5,959 bases of DNA from Thiomargarita sp. (GCA_030635005.1 DAOVZS010000131.1:1-5959); one strand, 5' to 3'. Numbered from the stretch's first letter, positions 1-5,942 are shown. Made by a program: numbers and translations. The notes: a model not told the origin generated them from the letters alone.

Positions 1-306
1 AAATACCCCATAACCAGATTGCCAAGCAAAATCAGAGGAATCTGGATATTTAACTTTGATCCATTTAGAAGTACTTTTTTTTACCTGTTGTAATAAACAT
101 GCGATGGTTATATCACGTGCTAAACGGCATAAGGTATGAATATGATTTGTTGTTCCCCCGATAACTAATGCTGGACAAGATTTTTTTTGATAAATGCTTG
201 CCATATACTTGTATAATTCGGTTTAAATAGAAGGGAGAATTAAATCTTCCCTATTTTTTGTGCTAAAGACAATATGTATAAGAATATTTGCTAAAGATTG
301 TGGCAT
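1..306 (-). pseudogene. IS200/RAYT-like HUH (Y1) transposase, 5' part, broken by an in-frame stop
   Basis: On the minus strand an ATG at 306-304 opens a frame reading MPQSLANILIHIVFSTKNRE, the typical amino end of IS200-like and REP-associated tyrosine transposases. Codon 28 (225-223) is TAA. The same frame continues beyond it with ELYKYM, then CPALVIGG, the HUH metal-binding pair in NHIHTLCRL (His55 and His57), SKWIK (80-84) and FAWQSGYGVF, which reaches the window edge. All conserved blocks lie in one frame, so a single nonsense codon, probably from AAA (Lys), broke the gene rather than a frameshift. The catalytic Tyr normally lies farther on, outside the window. A restart at Met35 (204) would lack the first beta strand and is unlikely to be active. 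No Shine-Dalgarno is visible before the ATG. Intact relatives are single-strand DNA transposases that nick at hairpins. The family call is secure from the motifs; the choice between IS200 and RAYT subgroups is open. Confidence 0.85.
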
Positions 307-333
307 TGTTGTTTTGATTGTGTGTGTGGTTTC

Positions 334-346
334 GCCCCAACGGGGC
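334..346. repeat. GC-rich palindrome (5-bp stem, AAC loop)
   Basis: GCCCC at 334-338 and GGGGC at 342-346 form a perfect 5-bp stem around a 3-base AAC loop. It lies 28 bases before the ATG of the broken transposase, on that gene's 5' side. Only 12 bases separate it from a second, longer palindrome at 359-377. Two adjacent hairpins beside an IS200/RAYT-like gene recall REP/REPIN or IS200-end structures, but no GTAG-type REP signature is seen. It could also simply be part of the transcription stop of the neighbouring nuclease gene. Confidence 0.5.
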
Positions 347-358
347 TTAATAATATAG

Positions 359-377
359 CCAGGGGCATCGCCCCTGG
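359..377 (-). terminator. Perfect 8-bp hairpin, probable terminator of the Rpn-like gene or REP-like element
   Basis: CCAGGGGC (359-366) and GCCCCTGG (370-377) pair perfectly around a 3-base ATC loop. The hairpin begins 4 bases past the stop codon of the minus-strand nuclease gene, where a terminator would be expected. The sequence that follows on the minus strand (CTATATTATTAAG) is AT-rich but not a clean run of T, so termination would be weak or factor-assisted. Together with the palindrome at 334-346 it may instead be a mobile REP-like pair. Confidence 0.5.
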
Positions 378-381
378 ATTC

Positions 382-1248
382 TTATTTAAAGGTATGTCCT
401 GTGATATCAGCGATTGTTTGAATATCTATGCCTTGTAAACGCATTTTTTGAGCCATTTCTAACTTAGCATTGATTTCGCCTTCTGCACGTCCTTCAACAC
501 GTCCTTCAGTACGTGCTGTTTGCAGCACATCTCGCTCAACAACCATATTCATCACGTACTTTTCATATTTCTGGCGTTCTGCGGGAGTCATTTTCAAGAG
601 GGTTAATTTTTCTCCCGCTTGGGTAATATTTTTGGATTTAAAATCTTTTCGAATCGACGTATGCTTGAGCATATAAATCCATTCATCTAAATCTGTGGTA
701 ATGACATCTTGAAAATGTTCAACATGAATGAGGTAGTATTCAGGAAAAATCTCTTTGGCATGCCACGTTGTTAGTTTTTTCTCTTCATTTTTTCTTTGGA
801 AAGTAAACGGTTTCTTGGTATGTATGCCTTGAAAATCAGTCACGCCATGATAGACATAATCACTATTATCACTATTGTCAAATTCAAAGTATAAGATACT
901 GATAGAAATGACTTTGCTGATGTTACGATAATCATCACCGATGGCTAAATCATCTGCAAGTAATTTACTCGCACCCCATAATATGCGTTCTAAATAACCA
1001 CTTTCTCGATGATTTTGAACTTCAATAATGATTTTTCTGGACTGACTGTCTTTAACCAGTATATCCACACGATTGATTTTTTTTGCAAAATCACTGGGAT
1101 TAGATTCACTTTCTAGTATTTCTATGATTGTAATGTCTTCTTTTAAGAGAGCAGTTAAAAACCCTTCTAATACATCAAAATTTGCTTTATTACGTAATAT
1201 TTTTTTGATCGCCCAATCAAAACGAATGAGTGTGTTTTCTGTGATCAT
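382..1248 (-). CDS. Rpn family PD-(D/E)XK nuclease / putative transposase
   Basis: This 288-residue protein belongs to the PD-(D/E)XK family annotated as putative transposase or Rpn recombination-promoting nuclease; Rpn proteins of E. coli are DNA endonucleases. The family start is seen in FDWAIKKIL (10-18). The nuclease core follows: Asp62 in NRVDILVKD, then Glu76 and Gln78 in IIIEVQNH, a D-(13)-E-x-Q arrangement in which Gln replaces the usual Lys, as is common in this family. The C-terminus carries Arg/Glu/Gly-rich repeats (248-257) and ends in a short helical region, LQGIDIQTIADITG, typical of these proteins. Length is normal and the frame is open, so it looks intact. The start is fixed by an AAGGAG Shine-Dalgarno (minus strand, 1263-1258) 9 bases before the ATG. 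It is transcribed away from the atp operon. A hairpin follows its stop, then the broken transposase in the same orientation. The target is unknown; the family call is firm. Confidence 0.88.
   Translation of the reverse strand: MITENTLIRFDWAIKKILRNKANFDVLEGFLTALLKEDITIIEILESESNPSDFAKKINRVDILVKDSQSRKIIIEVQNHRESGYLERILWGASKLLADDLAIGDDYRNISKVISISILYFEFDNSDNSDYVYHGVTDFQGIHTKKPFTFQRKNEEKKLTTWHAKEIFPEYYLIHVEHFQDVITTDLDEWIYMLKHTSIRKDFKSKNITQAGEKLTLLKMTPAERQKYEKYVMNMVVERDVLQTARTEGRVEGRAEGEINAKLEMAQKMRLQGIDIQTIADITGHTFK
487..514 (-). repeat. 12-bp tandem repeat within the Rpn-like gene (EGRV/EGRA units)
   Basis: Two 12-base units, ACGTCCTTCAAC (487-498) and ACGTCCTTCAGT (499-510), are followed by a partial third copy starting ACGT (511). 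On the coding strand they encode the 4-residue repeats EGRV and EGRA. Because the unit is a multiple of three, gain or loss of copies would lengthen or shorten the linker without breaking the frame. Such Glu-Gly-Arg repeats are common near the C-terminus of this protein family. Confidence 0.7.
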
Positions 1249-1287
1249 ATTTTTGTGCTCCTTATCTTAATCCTCAAATTTTATCAC

Positions 1288-1316
1288 TTGATTTTATCAT
1301 AATCTTTAATTATAAT
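1288..1316 (+). promoter_or_regulatory. Sigma70-type promoter of the atp operon
   Basis: TTGATT at 1288-1293 (4 of 6 to TTGACA) is followed after exactly 17 bases by a consensus TATAAT at 1311-1316. Transcription would begin near 1323, leaving a short leader of about 19 bases before the atpI ATG at 1342. The surrounding 93-base gap between the divergent nuclease gene and atpI is almost entirely A and T. An 8-base direct repeat, TTTTATCA (1279-1286 and 1292-1299), overlaps the -35 region. Its role, if any, is unknown. Confidence 0.72.
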
Positions 1317-1341
1317 ATTTAATTTTATTAATAATACAAGC

Positions 1342-1722
1342 ATGTCTAAGCTTAACGGCTCATATTCTGAGATAAAGACAGGGGCATCGAAAATGCTCAT
1401 GGTACAGTCGATTTTAGCAGTGAACATGGCAGGGTTTTTTTTCCTTTATGACGGACAATATGCAGCACAATCCGCATTATATGGGGGTTGTATGGTCATG
1501 TTCAACGTCTGGATCAGCAAACGTCGTCTGCAAGCTGCCGCTAAAATAGCGGAAATTGCACCGGGTAATGAAGTAGGTATGTTTTATATAGCAGCGGTGC
1601 AACGTTTTATTTTTACACTCGGATTCTTTATCTTAGGTATGGGCTTATTAGAATTATCGCCAGTGCCCATGCTGAGTGCCTTTGCTATCGGTCATTTGGG
1701 TTATGGATATGTGCCAAAATAG
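1342..1722 (+). CDS. atpI: ATP synthase accessory protein I
   Basis: AtpI is a small inner-membrane protein that is not part of the finished enzyme. Family work implicates it in assembly of the c ring and Fo. The 126-residue product equals the usual enterobacterial length and shows four hydrophobic segments at about 18-36, 41-58, 80-103 and 107-123, with the basic loop SKRRLQAAAK (59-68) between the second and third. It is the first gene of the atp series, the standard place for atpI, with atpB 56 bases downstream. The ATG has no clear Shine-Dalgarno and sits only about 19 bases from the predicted transcription start, so translation may be weak, which fits a protein needed in small amount. 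A run of eight T (1435-1442) encodes part of FFF in the first membrane segment. The call relies on position, length and topology as well as sequence, since the family is poorly conserved. Confidence 0.85.
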   Translation: MSKLNGSYSEIKTGASKMLMVQSILAVNMAGFFFLYDGQYAAQSALYGGCMVMFNVWISKRRLQAAAKIAEIAPGNEVGMFYIAAVQRFIFTLGFFILGMGLLELSPVPMLSAFAIGHLGYGYVPK

Positions 1723-1728
1723 CCCATT

Positions 1729-1758
1729 TTAACATCATGTTTTATTATATTATATTAT
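1729..1758 (+). promoter_or_regulatory. Possible internal promoter before atpB
   Basis: The 56 bases between atpI and atpB hold TTAACA (1729-1734) followed by a TA-rich stretch with TATATT (1751-1756, 16-base spacing) or TATTAT (1753-1758, 18-base spacing). Each hexamer is close to consensus. A secondary promoter between atpI and atpB, raising the structural genes over atpI, has precedent in enterobacteria. In AT-rich DNA such matches arise easily by chance, so this is tentative. Confidence 0.3.
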
Positions 1759-1778
1759 ATATATAAGGGGAGGAAAAC

Positions 1779-2588
1779 GTGTCTGAGGCTGTCACCAGTG
1801 GACCTAGCCCAGTTGAATATATTCAACATCATTTGCAGAATAATTCTATCGGTGAAGGTTTTTTTACTTTGCATTTAGATACATTCTTTATTGCCCTAGC
1901 CTTAGCTGTCTTATTAGGCGTGATAGGTAAAATAGTAGGGGATAATTTAGATCCCGATAAACCCACCGGATTACAAAATTTATTAGAAGTCATCTTTGAA
2001 TTTGTCGAACAACAAGTAAAAGATGCGTTTTCAGGTTATAATCCACTGATTGGACCGCTTGCATTTACCGTGTTTGTCTGGGTGTTCTTAATGAATGCCA
2101 TGGATTTACTACCCGTAGACTTATTACCGTGGTTAGCAAGCCTCGTAGGTATTCATTATCTAAAAGTGGTCCCAACAGCGAATTTAGATACCCCGTTAGC
2201 ACTTGCAAGTAGTGTCTTTGCATTGATGATATGTTACAATATCAAAATAAAAGGTCCCATTGGTTTTATTAAGATGTTCCTGTTTCATCCCTTTCCAGCG
2301 AATAATATTATTGTCAAAATAATATTAATGCCTGTTAATATCTTAATGACAACGATTGAAGAAGTTGCAAAACCCGTGAGTATGGGACTACGTTTATTTG
2401 GTAACATGTTTGCAGGAGAATTAATTTTCATTTTAATTGCCATCATGCCGTGGTGGATACAATTTATACCCGGTGGACTGTGGGCAATTTTTCACGTCCT
2501 GATTATCTCCCTACAAGCCTTTATCTTTATGTTATTGACGATAGTGTATCTCAGTATCGCACATCAGCCTTTAGAAGCTGATCATTAA
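1779..2588 (+). CDS. atpB: F1Fo ATP synthase subunit a
   Basis: Subunit a is the stator part of the Fo proton channel, with half-channels that lead protons to and from the c ring in the inner membrane. The 269-residue product is highly hydrophobic. It carries the family signature GLRLFGNMFAGELIF (203-217), with the essential arginine Arg205 (E. coli Arg210), Asn209 and Glu214 (E. coli Glu219). Farther on are His239 and Gln246 in WAIFHVLIISLQAFIF, matching E. coli His245 and Gln252. MNAMDLLP (105-112) marks the conserved second-helix region. The start is GTG, chosen because AGGGGAGG (1766-1773) lies 5 bases before it and the amino end (VEYIQHHL) aligns with the usual start. All channel residues expected for a proton-driven enzyme are present and nothing is broken. 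It lies between atpI and atpE in the standard order. Confidence 0.97.
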   Translation: MSEAVTSGPSPVEYIQHHLQNNSIGEGFFTLHLDTFFIALALAVLLGVIGKIVGDNLDPDKPTGLQNLLEVIFEFVEQQVKDAFSGYNPLIGPLAFTVFVWVFLMNAMDLLPVDLLPWLASLVGIHYLKVVPTANLDTPLALASSVFALMICYNIKIKGPIGFIKMFLFHPFPANNIIVKIILMPVNILMTTIEEVAKPVSMGLRLFGNMFAGELIFILIAIMPWWIQFIPGGLWAIFHVLIISLQAFIFMLLTIVYLSIAHQPLEADH

Positions 2589-2605
2589 CTTTTTTGACAG
2601 TTCAC

Positions 2606-2639
2606 GATTTTTTTATTTATCCACACAGGAGACTATTGA
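2606..2639 (+). promoter_or_regulatory. U-rich translation enhancer and Shine-Dalgarno of atpE
   Basis: A T-rich tract (TTTTTTTATTTAT, about 2608-2620) stands just before AGGAG (2627-2631), which is 8 bases from the atpE ATG. The E. coli atpE leader has the same plan: a U-rich stretch that enhances ribosome binding, then GGAGACT before the start. GGAGACT is present here too (2628-2634). The likely role is to raise c-subunit synthesis above that of its neighbours, because each enzyme needs many c subunits. The function is inferred by analogy. Confidence 0.45.
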
Positions 2640-2927
2640 ATGACACCTGAGATGATTACGCAACTTTATGGCTCTACCATTCTAATTGTTGGTATTATGC
2701 TTGCAGCAGCAGGATTTGCCTCAGCACTAGGTTGGGCGTTAATTTGTGCAAAATATTTAGAAGGTATTGCCAGACAACCTGAAATGCGTCCCCAATTGAT
2801 GACACAAATGTTATTTACAGGGGGCTTAATGGAAGCCTTTCCAATGATTATATTGGGTATGGCTATGTGGTTTATCTTTGCTAATCCCTTTATTGGTGCC
2901 GCACAATCCGTAATCGCTGGTGGCTAG
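2640..2927 (+). CDS. atpE: F1Fo ATP synthase subunit c (proton-carrying ring)
   Basis: Subunit c forms the rotating membrane ring. It is a two-helix hairpin with a cytoplasmic polar loop. The loop is ARQPE (44-48), and the proton-binding carboxylate of helix 2 is Glu65 in GLMEAFPMI. Residue 66 is Ala and no Gln/Ser/Thr sodium ligands appear, so the ring should carry protons. At 95 residues it is longer than E. coli (79), with a short extra amino end and a C-terminal tail after FANPFIG. The helix-1 glycine motif is altered: the GxGxGxG positions read G25, A27, A29, G31, A33, with bulky Trp32 and with Cys36 in place of a usual Gly. Similar Gly-to-Ala changes occur in alkaliphilic Bacillus rings and may affect helix packing and ring size. 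Its leader looks built for strong translation. The subunit identity is certain; the ring-size effect is speculation. Confidence 0.96.
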   Translation: MTPEMITQLYGSTILIVGIMLAAAGFASALGWALICAKYLEGIARQPEMRPQLMTQMLFTGGLMEAFPMIILGMAMWFIFANPFIGAAQSVIAGG

Positions 2928-2959
2928 ATTGAATATTCCATCAAAAACGGAGGATTGAA

Positions 2960-3430
2960 GTGAGCATCACGATCACTCTTTTTGGTCAGATACTAACTTT
3001 TTTAGTATTAGTTTTATTTCTTCAAAAATTTCTGTGGATTCCCATCACCGACATGATGGCAAACCGCACCAAACGTATTGCAGATGGTTTAGCTGCTGCA
3101 GAACGGGGAACGCATGAGTTAGATTTAGCAAAACAACGGGCTGCTGATCTTTTACGTGAAGGTAAAAAAGAAGCCGCCAATATTATTGTTAATGCGAATA
3201 AACGTGCAACTGAAATTATTGAAGAAGGGAAACAACAAGGACGTATTGAAGGACAACGTCAAGTAGACGTCGCTCGTGTTGAAAATGAGCAAGAAGTAAA
3301 TAGTATTAAAGCAGATCTGCGAGAGCAGTTTGTCAGTTTAACCGTAGCCACCGCGGAAAAAGTCTTGGAACGTGAAATCGATGCATCCGCACATGGTGAA
3401 TTTCTCAATCAAATGATTAAAAAGCTATAG
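2960..3430 (+). CDS. atpF: F1Fo ATP synthase subunit b
   Basis: Subunit b dimerises to form the peripheral stalk that holds the catalytic head still against the turning ring. The product is 156 residues, the same as E. coli. It has one amino-terminal membrane helix (about 4-26, TLFGQILTFLVLVLF onward), then a long charged, Ala-rich coiled coil (about 30-135) starting with the family pattern KRIADGLAAAERG (38-50). Its C-terminal part, TVATAEKVLEREID, is where delta binds in relatives. The start is GTG at 2960, supported by CGGAGGA (2948-2954) 5 bases upstream and by the normal amino end. It lies 32 bases after atpE and 9 bases before atpH, so coupled translation with atpH is likely. Nothing is broken or unusual. 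Confidence 0.96.
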   Translation: MSITITLFGQILTFLVLVLFLQKFLWIPITDMMANRTKRIADGLAAAERGTHELDLAKQRAADLLREGKKEAANIIVNANKRATEIIEEGKQQGRIEGQRQVDVARVENEQEVNSIKADLREQFVSLTVATAEKVLEREIDASAHGEFLNQMIKKL

Positions 3431-3439
3431 GCTAACCTT

Positions 3440-3976
3440 ATGGCAGAACTTGCAACCTTAGCACGTCCTTATGCGAAAGCGGTATTTGATTTAGCAATAG
3501 AAATGGATAACTTTGATGAATGGGCAGATAATTTAAATTTCTTAGCCATTATCATGAAAGATCCGACGATGGCAGCCGTCATTTCCAATCCACAAGTGAC
3601 AAAAAAGACATTAACCCATATTTTACTGGAAGTCTGTGAAGGACAAGTCGGTGAAATGGGGACTAATCTCTTAAAAATTCTTTTGGAACATGACCGATTA
3701 GCTGCGATACCGCAATTAGTACTTCAATATGAAGCACTCAAAGCACAACATCAAGGATATATCACAGTCGATATTGCAACACCCTATCCACTAGAACCAC
3801 TGCAAACACAAGAACTTGAAACCGTTTTACAAAAGCGCTTAGGTAAAGCTGTTAATATCAGCACCACCCTAGACAAGTCCCTGTTGGGCGGTTGCTTAAT
3901 TCGTGCCGGAAATGAAGTCATTGATGTCTCTATCAAGGGACATCTCCAACAATTAGCCGTCGAATTGCGCCATTAA
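3440..3976 (+). CDS. atpH: F1Fo ATP synthase subunit delta
   Basis: Delta sits on top of the F1 head and joins an alpha subunit to the end of the b stalk. The 178-residue product starts with the conserved amino domain pattern ATLARPYAKAVFDLA (5-19). Its C-terminal part holds the family signature: KRLGKAVNISTTLDKSLLGG followed by IRAGNEVIDVSIKGHLQQL. Length matches E. coli (177). The ATG is only 9 bases after the atpF stop and has little Shine-Dalgarno character, so it is probably translated by ribosomes leaving atpF. atpA follows after 15 bases. The gene appears intact. Confidence 0.95.
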   Translation: MAELATLARPYAKAVFDLAIEMDNFDEWADNLNFLAIIMKDPTMAAVISNPQVTKKTLTHILLEVCEGQVGEMGTNLLKILLEHDRLAAIPQLVLQYEALKAQHQGYITVDIATPYPLEPLQTQELETVLQKRLGKAVNISTTLDKSLLGGCLIRAGNEVIDVSIKGHLQQLAVELRH

Positions 3977-3991
3977 AACGAGACAACATAC

Positions 3992-5533
3992 ATGCAACTG
4001 AATCCCTCTGAAATCAGTGACTTAATTAAACAGAGAATCAAAAATTACGATTTGGGGGCGGAATCCCGCAGTGAAGGCTCCGTCGTCAGTGTTACTGATG
4101 GTATCGTCCGTATTTACGGCCTTGCAGATGCGGTGCAAGGTGAAATGTTAGAATTTCCCGGAGATTCTTATGGCATGGCTTTGAATCTTGAACGTGATTC
4201 AGTGGGTTGTGTCGTCTTAGGATCTTATGAACATATCACAGAAGGTGATACTGTTAAATGTACGGGACGTATTTTAGAAGTCCCCGTCGGTGATGAATTA
4301 TTAGGACGTGTGGTCAATTCTTTAGGTATTGCGATTGATGGTAAAGGTCCTCTTAATACCAAAAAAACATTACCGTTAGAACGCATCGCCCCCGGCGTCA
4401 TCAGCCGTCAATCAGTCACCCAACCTGTACAAACAGGTTTGAAAGCCATTGATGCCATGGTGCCGATTGGTCGCGGACAACGTGAATTAATTATTGGCGA
4501 TCGTCAAACGGGTAAAACTGCCTTAGCGATTGATACCATTATTAATCAAAAAGGGACAGGGATTAAATGTATTTACGTTGCCATTGGTCAAAAAGCCTCA
4601 TCCATTGCCAATGTCGTGCAGAAGTTAGAAGAACATGGTGCGATGAAACATACGATTATCGTCGCTGCCAATGCTTCTGATCCTGCATCCATGCAATATA
4701 TTGCACCGTATGCGGGCTGTTCCATGGGAGAATTTTTCAGGGATCGCGGTGAAGATGCCTTAATTATTTATGATGATTTAACCAAACAAGCGTGGGCTTA
4801 TCGTCAAGTCTCCTTACTCCTACGTCGTCCTCCAGGACGTGAAGCCTATCCAGGTGACGTATTCTATTTACATTCACGTTTATTAGAACGTGCTGCACGA
4901 CTGAATGCGAAACATATTGAAAAACTCACAAATGGAGCAGTAAAAGGTAAAACAGGTTCTTTAACCGCCTTACCTATTATTGAAACGCAAGCAGGTGATG
5001 TCTCAGCCTTTGTGCCTACCAATGTGATTTCAATTACTGATGGACAGATTTTCTTAGAAACTGACCTATTTAACGCAGGCATACGCCCCGCTATTAATGC
5101 AGGATTATCCGTATCACGTGTGGGTAGTGCAGCACAAACTAAGATTATTAAAAAATTAGGCGGTGGCGTACGTTTAGACTTAGCCCAATATCGTGAACTG
5201 GCAGCTTTTGCCCAATTTGCCTCAGACTTAGATGAGCATACCCGGAAACAACTGGAACGGGGACAACGCGTCACCGAATTAATGAAACAGCCACAATATG
5301 CACCCTTAACGGTGGCAGAAATGGCCGTTTCCTTATTTGCAGCCAATGAAGGGTATATTGATGATGTGCCATTAAAGAAAGTGGTTGACTTTGAAAACGC
5401 CTTACATAGTTATATGCGTGCGAATCAGGTCGCCCTATTAGACAAAATCAATGACAGTGGCGATTATAATGATGAGATAGCCAGTAGTTTAAGAACTGCT
5501 GTAGAGGATTTTAAGAAAAATCATAGTTGGTAA
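3992..5533 (+). CDS. atpA: F1 ATP synthase subunit alpha
   Basis: Alpha makes up half of the alpha3beta3 catalytic head. It binds nucleotide without turnover and supplies an arginine to the beta active sites. At 513 residues it has exactly the E. coli length. The amino domain beta barrel carries VTDGIVRIYGL (34-44). The P-loop is GDRQTGKT (169-176), with Lys175 and Thr176. The Walker B stretch is ALIIYDD (256-262). The alpha/beta signature PAINAGLSVS (366-375) is followed by the arginine finger Arg376 in SRVGSAAQ. The C-terminal helical domain runs to the end. Every catalytic and structural motif is intact. Its ATG lies 15 bases after atpH with only a weak upstream purine patch (ACGAGA). The usual next gene, atpG (gamma), does not follow: 407 bases holding a hairpin and an unrelated gene separate its last sense codon from the next visible start. 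Confidence 0.98.
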   Translation: MQLNPSEISDLIKQRIKNYDLGAESRSEGSVVSVTDGIVRIYGLADAVQGEMLEFPGDSYGMALNLERDSVGCVVLGSYEHITEGDTVKCTGRILEVPVGDELLGRVVNSLGIAIDGKGPLNTKKTLPLERIAPGVISRQSVTQPVQTGLKAIDAMVPIGRGQRELIIGDRQTGKTALAIDTIINQKGTGIKCIYVAIGQKASSIANVVQKLEEHGAMKHTIIVAANASDPASMQYIAPYAGCSMGEFFRDRGEDALIIYDDLTKQAWAYRQVSLLLRRPPGREAYPGDVFYLHSRLLERAARLNAKHIEKLTNGAVKGKTGSLTALPIIETQAGDVSAFVPTNVISITDGQIFLETDLFNAGIRPAINAGLSVSRVGSAAQTKIIKKLGGGVRLDLAQYRELAAFAQFASDLDEHTRKQLERGQRVTELMKQPQYAPLTVAEMAVSLFAANEGYIDDVPLKKVVDFENALHSYMRANQVALLDKINDSGDYNDEIASSLRTAVEDFKKNHSW

Positions 5534-5544
5534 ATTTATGATGT

Positions 5545-5571
5545 GGGGTGGGCTGCTTTAGCCCCCCTTTT
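5545..5571 (+). terminator. Terminator-like hairpin after atpA
   Basis: Starting 11 bases past the atpA stop, GGGGTGGGCT (5545-5554) pairs with AGCCCCCCTT (5560-5569) around the loop GCTTT. There are five Watson-Crick pairs next to the loop, one T-C mismatch, two more G-C pairs and two G-T pairs. The stem runs into TTTT (5568-5571), then AAC. This is the shape of an intrinsic terminator with a short T tract, so it may only partly stop transcription. It could also be a REP-like element left at an insertion junction. Confidence 0.5.
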
Positions 5572-5589
5572 AACTTTCAACTGTCACTT

Positions 5590-5940
5590 ATGAGAAGTGA
5601 AGAAAATTTGGCACGACTGACACAGTATGGATTAACGATAAGTGAATTAAAAAGTACGCTTAAAACCGCAAAACAACCCTACAAAGGGTCTACAAAATTA
5701 GGACATGCCTTATCAAAACATGCGGGTCGTTTTGGAAATAAATGGGGAAAAATAACGGGTGCTTCAACAACTTGGCATCACCAAGCAATGACACATTTTA
5801 GAAAAATTATTCGAGATGAGAGTTTATTTCAACAAATCATAGATCCAAATACAGGTATTTATTGGATAGAAAAACGACTTCCTGATGGACGGGGTATCCG
5901 ACTCAATCTCGATTATACTTTCAAGGGGTTTATTGATTAA
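5590..5940 (+). CDS. Stand-alone toxin-like domain protein (CdiA-CT/polymorphic toxin type, possible RNase)
   Basis: This 116-residue protein has no signal peptide, membrane segment or delivery domain. Its C-terminal two thirds resemble the toxic tips of large contact-dependent or polymorphic toxins: LGHALSKHAGR (37-47) with His39, Lys43, His44 and Arg47, then TTWHHQAM (60-67), then EKRLPDGRGIRLN (94-106) and a closing FKGFID. The pattern of H..KH..R, a central conserved S/T-W, and DGRG.R with a terminal G-F recalls BECR-fold (barnase/EndoU/colicin D-E5/RelE-like) RNase toxins. This is recall, not a search result. The ATG at 5590 is preferred; a GTG at 5548 would add 14 residues but lies inside the hairpin. 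Neither start has a Shine-Dalgarno, which suggests an orphan tip cut from a larger gene or a poorly translated cassette. It occupies the expected place of atpG, and a second frame starts 2 bases after its stop. A plain housekeeping role cannot be excluded. Confidence 0.6.
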   Translation: MRSEENLARLTQYGLTISELKSTLKTAKQPYKGSTKLGHALSKHAGRFGNKWGKITGASTTWHHQAMTHFRKIIRDESLFQQIIDPNTGIYWIEKRLPDGRGIRLNLDYTFKGFID

Positions 5941-5942
5941 CA

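Noticed and set aside
470..676. 68-codon plus-strand frame opposite the Rpn-like gene
   Set aside because: It is the reverse reading of the EGR repeat region (Ser/Arg/Pro-rich) and has no motif; the opposite strand is convincingly coding.
1073..1270. 65-codon plus-strand frame opposite the start of the Rpn-like gene
   Set aside because: It lies antisense to the conserved amino half of the nuclease, has no recognisable domain, and ends in the divergent promoter region.
1288..1300. FNR/CRP-like dyad TTGAT-TTT-ATCAT
   Set aside because: The spacing is three bases, not the four of an FNR box, and the last base does not match. It coincides with the -35 box in very AT-rich DNA, so chance is the better explanation.
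1435..1442. Run of eight T in atpI (similar runs at 75-82, 181-188 and 1077-1084) as a possible slippage switch
   Set aside because: Frames are intact across the runs in atpI and the nuclease gene. Such runs are expected in AT-rich DNA rich in Phe and Lys codons, and there is no sign of an out-of-frame partner.
4864..5346. 160-codon minus-strand reading frame inside atpA
   Set aside because: It is fully overlapped by the clearly coding atpA frame, which has intact motifs throughout. It shows no recognisable domain and a Cys/Ser/Arg-rich make-up typical of an antisense shadow.
5548..5589. GTG start giving a 130-residue toxin-like protein
   Set aside because: The extra 14 codons lie in and just after the hairpin, there is no Shine-Dalgarno, and the added residues do not look like part of the domain.
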